Assembly: GCF_001945365.1 (NCBI RefSeq)
Contig: NZ_MSTQ01000003.1
Location: 248,001 to 312,000 of the forward strand
Reading direction: 5' to 3'
Length of the DNA: 64,000 nt
Source of the DNA: Pseudomonas reinekei
Lineage (GTDB): Bacteria; Pseudomonadota; Gammaproteobacteria; Pseudomonadales; Pseudomonadaceae
Of the stretch, positions 47,972-58,326 are shown in pieces; within the stretch, counting starts at the first letter, position 1; the number at the start of each line of letters is the position of its first letter. The position numbers and the translations under genes are program-made. The notes under the pieces were generated by a model that saw only the letters and a program-made list of their open reading frames with translations, was not told the DNA's origin and did not search any database.

Positions 47972-48907
47972 TCAGCGTGCTTCGATACGGAATCCGAAGC
48001 GTGGAAAGTGCACATGCACCACGCCGCCGCGCTCGTCCTCGCGACGCACAATCAATTCCTCACGCCCCGCAAACAACAACTCACCCGCCACCGGATCGAC
48101 GCCATAGTCGGTCGCGGCAATGATCACCTTCTGGCCCGCCTTGAACCCATTCGGATCTTCAAACACTTCGTCCGGCAATGCCGCCGGCGTAGCGTTGCGT
48201 GCAACCTCCAGCGCTTCTTCAGAAGTCATCTCGCTCGGCGCACCGTGGCCGAAACCCAGTACACGCGACAACCATGCCGAGACCGCCGGATAGTTATCCA
48301 CAAGCGGCGAGGTCACGGGCGTTGCCTTGAGGAACCACATGGGGTGTGCGAGTGCGAAGTCGGCAATCGACGGCTCGCCGAACAGATAATCCCCCTCCTC
48401 GCGCTGCAGCTGCTGTTCGAGGCGTGCCATGATCGTCGGCCATTGATGCTTGGCTTGTTCGGCGGACAAGCGTGTAGCACTTCCACCGCTGAACAATCCG
48501 GCGCGGTCAGCGAGAAACGCCTTGATCGCTTCCGGCGGTAAATTGCCGAAACGAACGGCGACCGATTCCGGTTGAAACACCAGGCTGACCGCGTGCTGGA
48601 ACACCACCGAATCGGCCCAGGTGGCGAACGAAGCGGCAATCATTTCCTGACCTTCCGGGTAGAACGCCGGCAGGGCTTTTTCCTGTTCCAGTCGACGGGC
48701 AATCAGTGCCGTATCGCAATAGATGTCCGCGCCGACCTGCAACACCGGCGTCTTGCGGTAGCCACCGGTCAGGGCGGTGAGATCGGGTTTTGGCATCACC
48801 GGCGAGATCTTTACCGAACGCCAGGACAATCCTTTGAAACCCAGCAGCAGCCGCGCCTTTTCCGCAAAGGGCGACGTGGGGTAATGATGCAGAATCAACT
48901 CGGACAT
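47972..48907 (-). CDS. Glutathione S-transferase family protein
   Basis: This 311-residue protein has an N-terminal thioredoxin-like GST domain (ILHHYPTSPFAEKARLLLGFKGLSWRSVKI, with the cis-proline segment KTPVLQVGADIYCDTALIARRLE) and a C-terminal helical domain to about residue 230 (FGEPSIADFALAHPMWFL). An extra C-terminal part of about 80 residues (GFKAGQKVIIAATDYGVDPVAGELLFAGREELIVRRED) forms a predicted beta region not usual in compact GSTs. The substrate is unknown. The start follows standard spacing. Confidence 0.87.
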   Translation of the reverse strand: MSELILHHYPTSPFAEKARLLLGFKGLSWRSVKISPVMPKPDLTALTGGYRKTPVLQVGADIYCDTALIARRLEQEKALPAFYPEGQEMIAASFATWADSVVFQHAVSLVFQPESVAVRFGNLPPEAIKAFLADRAGLFSGGSATRLSAEQAKHQWPTIMARLEQQLQREEGDYLFGEPSIADFALAHPMWFLKATPVTSPLVDNYPAVSAWLSRVLGFGHGAPSEMTSEEALEVARNATPAALPDEVFEDPNGFKAGQKVIIAATDYGVDPVAGELLFAGREELIVRREDERGGVVHVHFPRFGFRIEAR

Positions 48908-48995
48908 GCTCGGCTCCGCCGCAAAGATCAGGAGCCCGCAGCTTAGCGTGCAAACGCTTAGCAGCCTACAGATCTGCCTAATGAGACCCCATCAG

Positions 48996-49307
48996 TCAGA
49001 TTGATAAGGCGGCAGCGGCGCTCGCCACCAGGCACTCCTTGGCGCTTTTGCGAAGTTTTTTGATCAGCCGTTCCTGACGCAACGCTTCGCTTTTGTCGCG
49101 GCAGGCTTCGGTGTAGACCAGCGCCATGGCCGGGCTGGACAGAAAAAACCGTGCGCCCTTGCCGCTTTGATGCTTGGCGAAGCGGCGCACCGGATCGTCG
49201 CTGATCCCGCAATAGAGCGAACCATTGGCAGCACGCACAAGGTAGACAAACCACGGTTTGCTTGCAGGCGCTTCGACGTCGATAGGATTTTCGTTGAGGG
49301 TGGTCAC
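48996..49307 (-). CDS. GIY-YIG nuclease superfamily protein
   Basis: This 103-residue protein is a single-domain GIY-YIG (YhbQ/UPF0213-type) protein. The [16 protein letters not shown] segment supplies the GIY-YIG strands in the family's VYL/YCG form. The catalytic-position arginine lies in [17 protein letters not shown], and the later glutamate in [10 protein letters not shown] fits the usual Glu. Bare domains of this type are small DNases or have unknown roles. The start is a GTG at 49307. It is transcribed separately from the GST gene. Confidence 0.88.
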   Translation of the reverse strand: MTTLNENPIDVEAPASKPWFVYLVRAANGSLYCGISDDPVRRFAKHQSGKGARFFLSSPAMALVYTEACRDKSEALRQERLIKKLRKSAKECLVASAAAALSI

Positions 49308-49347
49308 GGAACGATCAGGGCTGCAAAGAAAACACGCCGCAATCTTA

Positions 49348-49818
49348 TCAGCGACTGGCCTGGAATGCCTTCAGCCCCTTCAGCGCTTGTGCGCGGACGG
49401 CGTTGCGCACCACGGGGGTCCAGCCCAGCAGCAAGCCCTTGACGCCCAGGGCCTGACGCGACCACTTCCACAAATCAAAACGGTCATGGTGCTCGCAGAT
49501 CTTGCCGTCACGGAAAACGAAACGCGCCTGGATGTCGTTGATCACCGTGTTGCCGGTCTGGCTGAACAGATAGGTCGCCACCCAATGAGCGCCACCGGCG
49601 CGCTCGTCAGCGCGGACGTTATCGAAGGTCAGGGAGAAATCCTTGGCCCGGGTGGTAAGCATTCGCCACATGTCGCCAGCATCACGGCCACGGAGTTCGC
49701 CGAACGCAGGATCACTGAACACCACATCCTCGGTATAGCAGGCCGCCATGGCTTCGGCATCGAGGCGCTGGAAGGCTTGATAGAACCGGGTGATCAAGGC
49801 GCTGTGGTCTTCATTCAT
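49348..49818 (-). CDS. SnoaL/NTF2-like domain protein
   Basis: This 156-residue protein shows the SnoaL/NTF2-like cone fold: [47 protein letters not shown], and the strand-rich [40 protein letters not shown]. There is no signal peptide. Family members are polyketide cyclases, isomerases or ligand-binding proteins, and the function here is unknown. The ATG at 49818 (MNEDHSAL) is the family-like start. The longer frame to 49944 starts within the upstream intergenic region. Confidence 0.87.
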   Translation of the reverse strand: MNEDHSALITRFYQAFQRLDAEAMAACYTEDVVFSDPAFGELRGRDAGDMWRMLTTRAKDFSLTFDNVRADERAGGAHWVATYLFSQTGNTVINDIQARFVFRDGKICEHHDRFDLWKWSRQALGVKGLLLGWTPVVRNAVRAQALKGLKAFQASR

Positions 49819-49930
49819 GGGCAGACTCCCTGTGACGCAAAATGGCTTCGAAAGATTGCCTGCACGATAGTCTGCAATCGAACGAAACACTATCGGCATT
49901 CGCGAGCCGAATACCGACAGTGTGCAGGGT

Positions 49931-51238
49931 TCAGAGCTTTTCACTTTCTACCTGAACGTAGAGCGCACGCCCGGCACCGAGCCCGGCGATGATCGCACCG
50001 AGGCCGATCACCCCGAAGATCCAGCCCACAGCCGTCCAGCCGCCGGTCCAGTCATGCACGATACCCACCGCGAACGGCCCCATGGATGCCAGCGTGTAAC
50101 CGAAGCCTTGGGCCATGCTCGACAGGTTCGCCGCCACATGGGCGTCCCGCGAGCGCAATACGATCAAGGTCAACGCCAGGCTGAACGTTGCGCCCTGCCC
50201 CAGCCCAAGCACAATCGCCCAGCCCCACAAGCCTTCGATCGGTGCATACAGGCAGCCGAACAAACCGCCAAGCGTCAGCGCCATGACGATCACGATGGCC
50301 AGGCGCTGATCCTTGCCTCGTGTGGCCAGCCATGGTGCGGCCAGAGAACTGACCAGTTGCACGATCACTGAACCGGACAGCACCAGACCGGCCTGGGTCG
50401 GCGTCAGGCCGCGACCGATGAGGATCGACGGCAACCAGCCGAACACAATGTAGGCCAGCGACGACTGCAGGCCCATGTACAAGGTCACTTGCCAGGCTAG
50501 CGGGTCGCGCAGCAAACCTCGAACGCGGTAGGCGACATGGTGCGCGCCGTGCTTTTGCCGCACTTGCGGCATCCAGAACAGCGCAGCGACCAGCGCTGGA
50601 AACACCCAGAAGCCAAGACCCATGGCCCAGCTCTTGTCGAAATGCTCGCTCAACGGCACGGTCGCCCCCGCCGCCATCGCCGCCCCCAGACACAGGGCCA
50701 TGGTGTAGACACCGGTCATGGTGCCGGCCTGTTTCGGGAAGTCACGCTTGACGATGCCCGGCAGCAAGACGCCGATCACGCCGATGCTGGCACCGGCCAA
50801 CACGCTGCCGGCAAACAAACCGATTTCGCCAAAGGCGCTGCGCAGGATGATCCCGCCAGAAAGGGTCAGCAAAATGCCCAGCACCACCCGCTCGGCACCG
50901 AAACGACGCGCCAGCAGCGGCGCCAACGGCGCGAACAGGCCGAGGCAAAGCACCGGCAGTGTTGTCAGCAAACCGGCCTCGGACGCCGACAGACCGAGGG
51001 ACTTCGACACTTCGCTGAGCATCGGCGCCATGCTCGACAACGCCGGTCGCAGGTTCAGCGCCACCAGAATCAAGCCCAGCAGCAACAACCATGGCCGACG
51101 CAGGACCGGATGAGTTTGCTGGACCTGCTCGTCATCGGTCTCGGCATCGATCAACAGCTGTTCGAGCTCTGCCGTGCGTCTGGTTTCAGCGATGTGGCTG
51201 TACTGGCTGGACATGGTGTTCTCGGTTTCAAGGTTCAT
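49931..51238 (-). CDS. MFS transporter, CynX/NimT family
   Basis: This 435-residue, 12-span transporter belongs to the CynX/NimT branch (cyanate, 2-nitroimidazole). It has a cytosolic N-terminal tail of about 45 residues, then LLLLGLILVALNLRPALSSMAPML, LLTTLPVLCLGLFAPLAPLLARRFGAERVV and further spans. I chose the ATG at 51238 because GAGGCAG precedes it well. ATG 51214 is an alternative. It overlaps the GntR-family gene by 11 bases, so the regulator is likely its local controller. Confidence 0.88.
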   Translation of the reverse strand: MNLETENTMSSQYSHIAETRRTAELEQLLIDAETDDEQVQQTHPVLRRPWLLLLGLILVALNLRPALSSMAPMLSEVSKSLGLSASEAGLLTTLPVLCLGLFAPLAPLLARRFGAERVVLGILLTLSGGIILRSAFGEIGLFAGSVLAGASIGVIGVLLPGIVKRDFPKQAGTMTGVYTMALCLGAAMAAGATVPLSEHFDKSWAMGLGFWVFPALVAALFWMPQVRQKHGAHHVAYRVRGLLRDPLAWQVTLYMGLQSSLAYIVFGWLPSILIGRGLTPTQAGLVLSGSVIVQLVSSLAAPWLATRGKDQRLAIVIVMALTLGGLFGCLYAPIEGLWGWAIVLGLGQGATFSLALTLIVLRSRDAHVAANLSSMAQGFGYTLASMGPFAVGIVHDWTGGWTAVGWIFGVIGLGAIIAGLGAGRALYVQVESEKL

Positions 51239-51887
51239 TGATCAACTGCCTCGACAGGGCTTTGGCCCGCTCCGGGTCGCGTTGTTCGACGGCATCGAGC
51301 AGTGCGATGTGCAGGTCAAACACCTCCTGGCGTCGGGGCGTGATGTTCAGGCAGTGACGTAACTGCGCGCCGACGACGCTGGAGAAGTAGCGATACAACT
51401 CGCTGAGCGTCGGGTTGTGCGCGGCGTCCACCAAGCGGCGGTGGAACACCAGGTCGCAGGCGATATAAGTGTCGAGGTCGCCGTGATAGTGGCTGCCACT
51501 GACGCCCAGTGCTTCGCGCAGCGCTACCAAATCCTCGTCGGTACGGCGCAATGCGGCCAAGCCGATGGCCTCGACTTCGAGGATGTGCCGGGTTTCGCGC
51601 GCCTGCTCCCGCGAACAACTGGACAACGCCTTCAAGGTATCCAGCGGATCAACCACCGCGCGCAAATAACTGCCGTCACCCTGACGGATTTCAATCAACC
51701 CGGAAAACGCCAACACGCGCATGGCTTCACGCACGGTGTTGCGGCTGATGCCCAGTTCGGCCGAAAGCTCGGGCTCGGTGGGCAAGCGCTGGCCCACCGT
51801 CCACACGCCTTGGGTGATGCGCTGGCGCAACTGGTCCAGGGCCTGATCGACCAGGGACCGTTTAACTAATGGAGAAATTTCTGACAT
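51228..51887 (-). CDS. FadR-type GntR-family transcriptional regulator
   Basis: This 219-residue repressor has the winged-helix GntR domain near the start (VDQALDQLRQRITQGVWTVGQRLPTEPELSAELGISRNTVREAMRVLAFSGLIEIRQGDGSYLR) and a C-terminal FCD ligand-binding domain (ALREALGVSGSHYHGDLDTYIACDLVFHRRLVDAAHNPTLSELY). The start MSEISPL at 51887 has GGGCGAG upstream. It overlaps the MFS gene, and the palindrome at 51900-51920 upstream is its likely autoregulatory operator. The inducer is unknown. Confidence 0.9.
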   Translation of the reverse strand: MSEISPLVKRSLVDQALDQLRQRITQGVWTVGQRLPTEPELSAELGISRNTVREAMRVLAFSGLIEIRQGDGSYLRAVVDPLDTLKALSSCSREQARETRHILEVEAIGLAALRRTDEDLVALREALGVSGSHYHGDLDTYIACDLVFHRRLVDAAHNPTLSELYRYFSSVVGAQLRHCLNITPRRQEVFDLHIALLDAVEQRDPERAKALSRQLINEP

Positions 51888-51899
51888 AGAACTCGCCCT

Positions 51900-51920
51900 T
51901 TCATCCAATCATAGGATGAA
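51900..51920 (-). promoter_or_regulatory. Palindromic operator of the GntR-MFS pair
   Basis: TTCATCC and GGATGAA are perfect inverted arms separated by seven bases (AATCATA). On the minus strand a TATGAT -10-like hexamer lies inside the palindrome. It sits 13-33 bases before the start. Confidence 0.6.
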
Positions 51921-52007
51921 TTTTCTGACATGGTAGTCAGCTTCATGTAGGACGGCAACCACCTACCGTCATAAGGCAGGAAATGGAGCGGGATTTTCGA
52001 TTAGTCA

Positions 52008-52030
52008 AAATTACCCTTTAAGGGTAATTT
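52008..52030 (+). promoter_or_regulatory. Perfect 23-bp palindrome upstream of mqsR
   Basis: The 11-base arm AAATTACCCTT and its exact complement AAGGGTAATTT flank a central T. It ends 23 bases before the mqsR ATG. The core ACCCTTTAAGGGT resembles the AACCT/AGGTT palindromes bound by E. coli MqsA, so it is the likely autoregulatory operator. Confidence 0.75.
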
Positions 52031-52053
52031 CAGGGACAGGGTTTTGGTTTCTT

Positions 52054-52365
52054 ATGGAAAAGAACACACCCCATTACGAGCTGGCGGTGGTGAAGCAAGA
52101 GGTCATCAGGCTGGGCGCCAAAGCCTTTACCGGTAGCGCGATGAGCTCGGGCAAGGGCATGGGGTTAAACCTCAAACATATGCAGCAAGCCATCTGCTCG
52201 CTGGATCGCCGGATGTTCTACAAGTCCATGACTTGCTACACCAGCCACCGAAACTGGCAGGACGTTTACCACATTGGATTTCACGATTTGGAGTTGTACA
52301 TAAAAATCACCTACTGCCCCAACGGCGGTCCTCCCGTGATCTCTTTCAAGGAGAAGAATCTATGA
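52054..52365 (+). CDS. mqsR: MqsR-family mRNA interferase toxin
   Basis: This 103-residue toxin is expected to be a RelE-fold, ribosome-independent endoribonuclease that cuts mRNA (at GC(U/A) in E. coli). The segments PHYELAVVKQEVIRLG, NLKHMQQAICSLDRRMFYKSMTCY and WQDVYHIGFHDLELYIKITY match the family. Unlike RelBE-type operons the toxin gene comes first, which is the MqsRA arrangement. Its stop overlaps the mqsA ATG by four bases. GC content is lower than that of its neighbours, consistent with transfer. Confidence 0.93.
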   Translation: MEKNTPHYELAVVKQEVIRLGAKAFTGSAMSSGKGMGLNLKHMQQAICSLDRRMFYKSMTCYTSHRNWQDVYHIGFHDLELYIKITYCPNGGPPVISFKEKNL

Positions 52366-52847
52366 ATGCACGGCAATGCATGAGCTGTGGTACTCAAGAG
52401 GCGATGCAACATTTCGAACGTCGCAGTTTGACTGTCGACTACAAGAACGTTTCACGTTGGGTGCACGACATTGCAGGTTGGGAATGCAAAGCCTGTGGCG
52501 AGATCATTTTCGATAACGATACTGACAGCGCCGAACGATATTCCGACGCTGGCGATAAATTGCTCGAAGAGTGCTTCCAGGTGATGGGCGCCGAGATGAA
52601 ACGCATCCGCCGCAAATTGCACCTCACGCAAAAAGAAGCAGTGAAATTGCTATCAGGTGGAGGTCACAACGCTTTTTCCCGCTACGAACGCGGCGAGCTT
52701 CCACCGCCTCAACCCTTGTTCAATCTTATGCGCCTGCTGGATCGTCACCCTCACCTGCTCGCCGAAATACACGCGATCAACGATGGCACTGACTTGCGGC
52801 GGTTGCTGGCCGCGCACTTCCCGGAACAGGAAACAGCACAGGCGTGA
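52362..52847 (+). CDS. mqsA: MqsA-family antitoxin
   Basis: MqsA (161 residues) binds and neutralises MqsR and represses the operon. The N-terminal zinc site is C6, C9, C42 and C45 (CMSC and CKAC). The C-terminal HTH-XRE domain is LHLTQKEAVKLLSGGGHNAFSRYERGELPPPQPLFNLMRLLDRHP, with the DNA-reading HNAFSRYERG segment intact. It is about 30 residues longer than E. coli MqsA because of a C-terminal tail after DRHPHLLAEI. It is coupled to mqsR by an ATGA overlap and followed by a strong terminator. Confidence 0.95.
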   Translation: MNARQCMSCGTQEAMQHFERRSLTVDYKNVSRWVHDIAGWECKACGEIIFDNDTDSAERYSDAGDKLLEECFQVMGAEMKRIRRKLHLTQKEAVKLLSGGGHNAFSRYERGELPPPQPLFNLMRLLDRHPHLLAEIHAINDGTDLRRLLAAHFPEQETAQA

Positions 52848-52865
52848 TGACAAAAACCCAGGTAA

Positions 52866-52897
52866 AAATAAACCCGGAACTCAGTCCGGGTTTATTT
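52866..52897. terminator. Bidirectional terminator, mqsA / aapP
   Basis: A perfect 13-bp stem, AAATAAACCCGGA / TCCGGGTTTATTT, encloses six bases between the convergent mqsA and aapP genes. Confidence 0.9.
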
Positions 52898-52913
52898 CAC
52901 TGCCAAGCGTCGA

Positions 52914-53678
52914 TCAATGCAAAATCTGGCTCAAGAACAGCTTGGTCCGATCATTTTGCGGGTTGTCGAAGAAGTCGTTCGGCGCAGCCTGTTCGACGAT
53001 TTCGCCCTTGTCCATGAAGATCACGCGGTTGGCCACGGTGCGGGCGAAGCCCATTTCGTGGGTCACGCAGAGCATGGTCATGCCGTCTTCGGCCAGGCCG
53101 ATCATGGTGTCCAGTACCTCTTTCACCATTTCCGGGTCGAGGGCGGACGTCGGTTCGTCGAACAGCATGATTTTCGGCTTCATGCACAGTGCCCGGGCGA
53201 TCGCCACACGCTGTTGCTGACCGCCGGACAGTTGCCCCGGGTACTTGTGCGCCTGCTCCGGAATGCGTACGCGCTCCAGGTAGTGCATGGCGATTTCCTC
53301 GGCCTTGCGCTTGGGCATCTTGCGTACCCACATCGGCGCCAGGGTGCAGTTCTGCAAGATGGTCAGGTGCGGGAACAGGTTGAAGTGCTGGAACACCATG
53401 CCGACTTCGCGACGGATCGCTTCGATCTGCTTGAGGTCGTTGGTCAGTTCCACGCCGTCGACCACGATACGACCCTGCTGGTGTTCTTCCAGACGATTGA
53501 GGCAGCGGATGGTGGTGGACTTGCCGGAACCCGACGGCCCGCACAGAACGATGCGCTCGCCCTGCTTGACGTTGAGGTTGATGTCCTTGAGTACGTGAAA
53601 CTGGCCGTACCACTTGTTCACGCCCTGCATCTGAATAATGCCTTCAGGGCTTACAGGCTGTTTGATTGCTTCGCTCAT
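52914..53678 (-). CDS. aapP: General L-amino acid ABC transporter ATPase
   Basis: AapP (254 residues) powers the amino-acid importer. Walker A is [11 protein letters not shown] (about residue 47), then the Q-loop FQHFNLFPH, the signature LSGGQQQR, Walker [15 protein letters not shown] and the H-loop VTHEMGF. The start [13 protein letters not shown] at 53678 is 28 bases after the aapM stop. The further upstream open frame is not coding. It is the last gene of aapJQMP, and its stop abuts a bidirectional terminator. Confidence 0.96.
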   Translation of the reverse strand: MSEAIKQPVSPEGIIQMQGVNKWYGQFHVLKDINLNVKQGERIVLCGPSGSGKSTTIRCLNRLEEHQQGRIVVDGVELTNDLKQIEAIRREVGMVFQHFNLFPHLTILQNCTLAPMWVRKMPKRKAEEIAMHYLERVRIPEQAHKYPGQLSGGQQQRVAIARALCMKPKIMLFDEPTSALDPEMVKEVLDTMIGLAEDGMTMLCVTHEMGFARTVANRVIFMDKGEIVEQAAPNDFFDNPQNDRTKLFLSQILH

Positions 53679-53706
53679 CACAAAACTTCCTAAATTGGGT
53701 AGCGCC

Positions 53707-54804
53707 TTAGCGCTTGTGGCCAGTGTCGAGCTTGCGTTCCAGATGCATGGAATAGCGCGACATACCAAAACAGAAAATCCAGAACACCAGGGCCGCGAAC
53801 ACGTAGCCTTCTGTGGCCATGCCCAGCCACTTCGGATCGGCAGCCGCTTGCTTGACGCTGTTCAGCAGGTCGAACAAACCGATGATGATCACCAGACTGG
53901 TGTCCTTGAACAGTGCAATGAACGTGTTGACGATACCGGGGATCACCAGCTTCAGGGCTTGCGGCAGAATCACCAGGCCCATGCTGCGCCAATAACCCAG
54001 GCCCATCGCCGCGGCCGCTTCGTACTGACCTTTAGGGATCGCTTGCAGACCGCCGCGAACCACCTCGGCCACATAGGCCGACTGGAACAGAATCACGCCG
54101 ATCAGTGCCCGCAGCAGTTTGTCGAAGTTCATGCCTTCAGGCAGGAACAACGGCAACATCACCGAGGACATGAACAACACCGTGATCAACGGCACGCCGC
54201 GCCAGAATTCGATGAAGGTCACGCAGACCACGCGAATCGCCGGCATGTTCGAACGACGGCCCAGTGCCAGGACAATCCCCAGCGGCAACGCACCGGCGAT
54301 ACCGACGGTAGCGATTACCAGGGTCAGCATCAGGCCGCCCCACTGGCTGGTCGCCACTTGGGGCAGGCCGAAAACGCCACCGTGCAGAAGGCACCAGGAA
54401 ATGATCGGGTACAGCACCAGGAAGCTCAGGCCGTACACCGCTTTACGCGGGAAGCGCGAGATGAACAACGGTGCCACGCCGATGACCGCCAGCCACACGG
54501 TCAGGTCCACGCGCCAGCGCATTTCCGGCGGATAGTAGCCGTACATGAACTGACCGAAACGCTGCTGGATGAACACCCAGCAGGCGCCCTCCTTGGTGCA
54601 GTCGGCCTGGCTGGTGCCGACCCAGTTGGCGTCGATGATCGCCCACTGCAGGATCGGCGGAACCACCAGGTAGATCAGGTAGAACGCGAACAGGGTCAAC
54701 AGGGTGTTGAGCCAACTGGAGAACATGTTCGCGCGCATCCACGCCACCACGCCGATGCTGCTGCTCGGTGGAGGCATGTCAGGTTTGAAAGTATGAGTAC
54801 TCAT
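53707..54804 (-). CDS. aapM: General L-amino acid ABC transporter permease AapM
   Basis: AapM (365 residues) is one of the two membrane subunits of the importer. The HisM-type permease domain ([31 protein letters not shown]) with the EAA loop segment ([30 protein letters not shown]) is clear, with about eight spans. The start [16 protein letters not shown] gives the usual extended N-terminal tail. It lies 10 bases after aapQ. Confidence 0.95.
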   Translation of the reverse strand: MSTHTFKPDMPPPSSSIGVVAWMRANMFSSWLNTLLTLFAFYLIYLVVPPILQWAIIDANWVGTSQADCTKEGACWVFIQQRFGQFMYGYYPPEMRWRVDLTVWLAVIGVAPLFISRFPRKAVYGLSFLVLYPIISWCLLHGGVFGLPQVATSQWGGLMLTLVIATVGIAGALPLGIVLALGRRSNMPAIRVVCVTFIEFWRGVPLITVLFMSSVMLPLFLPEGMNFDKLLRALIGVILFQSAYVAEVVRGGLQAIPKGQYEAAAAMGLGYWRSMGLVILPQALKLVIPGIVNTFIALFKDTSLVIIIGLFDLLNSVKQAAADPKWLGMATEGYVFAALVFWIFCFGMSRYSMHLERKLDTGHKR

Positions 54805-54814
54805 GCGCTTTTCC

Positions 54815-55996
54815 TTACCGCTCGATCAGCGCAATGCGCTTGTTGTACCAGTTCATCAGCAGGGAAATGCTGATACTGATCGCCAGGTACACGCTCATGG
54901 TGATGGCAATCACCTCGATCGCCTGACCGGTCTGGTTCAGCACCGTGCCGGCAAACAGCGACACCATCTCCGGATAACCGATACCGGCCGCCAGCGAGGA
55001 GTTCTTCGCCAGGTTCAGGTATTGGCTGGTTAGCGGTGGAATGATCACGCGCAGGGCTTGCGGGATGATCACCTTGCGCAGGGTCGGACCGTTACGCAGG
55101 CCGAGGGAATGCGCCGCCTCGGTCTGGCCGTGGCTGACCGACTTGATGCCCGAGCGCACGATCTCGGCGATGAACGCCGCGGTGTACACGGTCAGGGCGA
55201 GGGTCAAGGCCAGCAGTTCCGGGATCAGCACCCAGCCACCGACAAAGTTGAAGCCCTTGAGCTCCGGCTTCTCCCAGTGCACCGGTGCGCCGAAAATCAG
55301 CGCGCACAGTGTCGGGATCACCAGGAACAACGCCAGGCCGACCCAGAACTTGTGGAACGGCACACCGGTGGCTTCGAAGCGCTTGTTGGCCCAGCGGCAC
55401 ATCAGCACGATGGCAACGATGGCCACCACGACGCTGGTTACAAACGCCCAGAAACCGTCGGCCATCAGCGCAGCCGGCATGTTCAGGCCACGGCTGCTGA
55501 CGAAGAAGGTGTCGCCGAAGTTATGGCTGTTGCGCGGCCCTGGCATGGTCAGGAATACCGCGAAGTACCAGAACAGGATCTGCAGCAGCGGCGGAATGTT
55601 ACGGAAGACTTCCACATACACCGTCGCCACTTTGGCGATGATCCAGTTCTTCGACAGCCGCGCCACACCGACGATGAAACCGAGGATCGTCGCCAGGATC
55701 ACGCCGATGAAGGTCACCAGCAGGGTGTTGAGCAGACCGATGACAAACACCCGGGCATAGCTGTCCGCTTCGGTGTAGTCGATCAGATGTTGAGCGATGC
55801 CGAAACCGGCACTGCGCTCCAGAAAGTCGAAACCGGAGGTAATGCCCCGGTGCTGAAGGTTGGTTTGCGTGTTGTCGAACAGAAACCAGCCCAGCGAGAC
55901 CACCCCGATAATCGTGATGATCTGGAATACCCACGCACGCACTCGTGGATCGCTGAGGCTGAGCCTCTGCTTTGGTGCGCCGATTGAATTTTGCAT
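54815..55996 (-). CDS. aapQ: General L-amino acid ABC transporter permease AapQ
   Basis: AapQ (393 residues) is the second permease. It has a first span IITIIGVVSLGWFLFDNTQTNL, the HisM-like N-terminal block (FVIGLLNTLLVTFIGVILATILGFIVGVARLSKNW), and an EAA loop near QTEAAHSLGLRNGPTLRKVIIPQALRVIIPP. It contains about eight spans. It lies between aapJ and aapM, with a hairpin in the 65-base gap to aapJ. Confidence 0.95.
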   Translation of the reverse strand: MQNSIGAPKQRLSLSDPRVRAWVFQIITIIGVVSLGWFLFDNTQTNLQHRGITSGFDFLERSAGFGIAQHLIDYTEADSYARVFVIGLLNTLLVTFIGVILATILGFIVGVARLSKNWIIAKVATVYVEVFRNIPPLLQILFWYFAVFLTMPGPRNSHNFGDTFFVSSRGLNMPAALMADGFWAFVTSVVVAIVAIVLMCRWANKRFEATGVPFHKFWVGLALFLVIPTLCALIFGAPVHWEKPELKGFNFVGGWVLIPELLALTLALTVYTAAFIAEIVRSGIKSVSHGQTEAAHSLGLRNGPTLRKVIIPQALRVIIPPLTSQYLNLAKNSSLAAGIGYPEMVSLFAGTVLNQTGQAIEVIAITMSVYLAISISISLLMNWYNKRIALIER

Positions 55997-56025
55997 GAAG
56001 TGCCCCGGAAATAATGGAACAGAAC

Positions 56026-56054
56026 ATCACCCGGCGGTTGGCCCACCGGGTGAT
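56026..56054 (-). promoter_or_regulatory. Stabilising hairpin between aapJ and aapQ
   Basis: ATCACCCGG and CCGGGTGAT pair around 11 bases just after the aapJ stop, with no T tract. Such hairpins commonly stabilise the upstream binding-protein mRNA and lower downstream permease output. Confidence 0.6.
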
Positions 56055-56061
56055 AGAACCA

Positions 56062-57093
56062 TCAGCGCACTGGTGGTGCGTATTGAATGCCGCCAGCGTT
56101 CCACAAGGCGTTCAGCCCGCGGTCGATTTCCAGCGGAGTGTTCTTGCCGAGGTTTTTCTCGAACACTTCACCGTAGTTGCCGACTTGCTTGACGATCTGT
56201 ACGACCCAGTCTTTCTTCACTTTCAGGTCTTTGCCGTATTCACCGTCGGTACCCAGCAGACGAGCAACGTCCGGGTTCTTGGTGGCCTTGGCTTCAGCTT
56301 CGACGTTTTTCGAAGTGATACCGGCTTCTTCGGCGTTGAGCATGGCGTAGCCAGTCCAGCGGACGATCGCCAGCCACTCATCGTCACCGTTACGTACGAC
56401 CGGGCCCAGAGGTTCTTTGGAAATGGTTTCCGGCAGAACCACGTAGTCCTTCGGCGAAGCCAGCTTGCTGCGCTGGGCGAACAGCTGGGACTTGTCGGAG
56501 GTCAGCACGTCGCAACGACCGGATTCCAGCGACTTGGCGCTTTCATCGGAGGTGTCGAAAGTGATCGGGGTGTATTTCAGACCGTTGCCGCGGAAGTAGT
56601 CGGAAACGTTCAGCTCGGTGGTGGTACCGGCCTGGATGCAGATGGTCGCACCGTCCAGTTCCTTGGCGCTCTTCACGCCCAGTTTGTTGTTAACCAGGAA
56701 ACCGATGCCGTCGTAGTAGGTGATGAAACCCGGGAATTTCAGACCCATGCCCGCGTCACGGGAGCTGGTCATGGTGGTGTTGCGCGACAGAATGTCAATT
56801 TCGCCGGACTGCAGCGCGGTGAAGCGCTCTTTGGCGTTCAACTGGCTGAACTTGACCTTGGTCGCGTCGCCAAAAACGGCAGCGGCTACAGCGCGGCAGT
56901 AGTCAGCGTCGATGCCGACGATTTTGCCGGTGGCATCTGGAACCGAGAAACCAGGCAGGCCATCGCTGACGCCGCACTGTACGAAACCTTTCTTCTGAAC
57001 TGCATCCAGGGTCGCGCCCGCCTGAGCGAACCCACTGACGCCGAGTACTGCGGCTGCAGTCACGACGGCCAGGGTGGATTTCAACATCTTCAT
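56062..57093 (-). CDS. aapJ: General L-amino acid-binding periplasmic protein
   Basis: AapJ (343 residues) is the periplasmic receptor of the importer. The signal peptide is MKMLKSTLAVVTAAAVLGVSGFAQA. The solute-binding family-3 fold is visible from VQCGVSDGLPGFSVPDATGKIVGIDADYCRAVAAAVFG to the C-terminal VVQIVKQVGNYGEVFEKNLG. ATG at 57093 is chosen because GGAGG lies five bases upstream. It is longer than HisJ-type proteins (about 250), as expected for AapJ/BztA. First gene of aapJQMP. Confidence 0.96.
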   Translation of the reverse strand: MKMLKSTLAVVTAAAVLGVSGFAQAGATLDAVQKKGFVQCGVSDGLPGFSVPDATGKIVGIDADYCRAVAAAVFGDATKVKFSQLNAKERFTALQSGEIDILSRNTTMTSSRDAGMGLKFPGFITYYDGIGFLVNNKLGVKSAKELDGATICIQAGTTTELNVSDYFRGNGLKYTPITFDTSDESAKSLESGRCDVLTSDKSQLFAQRSKLASPKDYVVLPETISKEPLGPVVRNGDDEWLAIVRWTGYAMLNAEEAGITSKNVEAEAKATKNPDVARLLGTDGEYGKDLKVKKDWVVQIVKQVGNYGEVFEKNLGKNTPLEIDRGLNALWNAGGIQYAPPVR

Positions 57094-58216
<1,123 letters not shown>

Positions 58217-58326
58217 GCACTTATCTTGCTTTTTTTGATTAAAAGAGCCCTTTGATCCATCCCACTACGCCGCGCCCGATTCTTGCATTACACTGGCCGG
58301 CGTACATTCCTTAACCAATTGATGAG

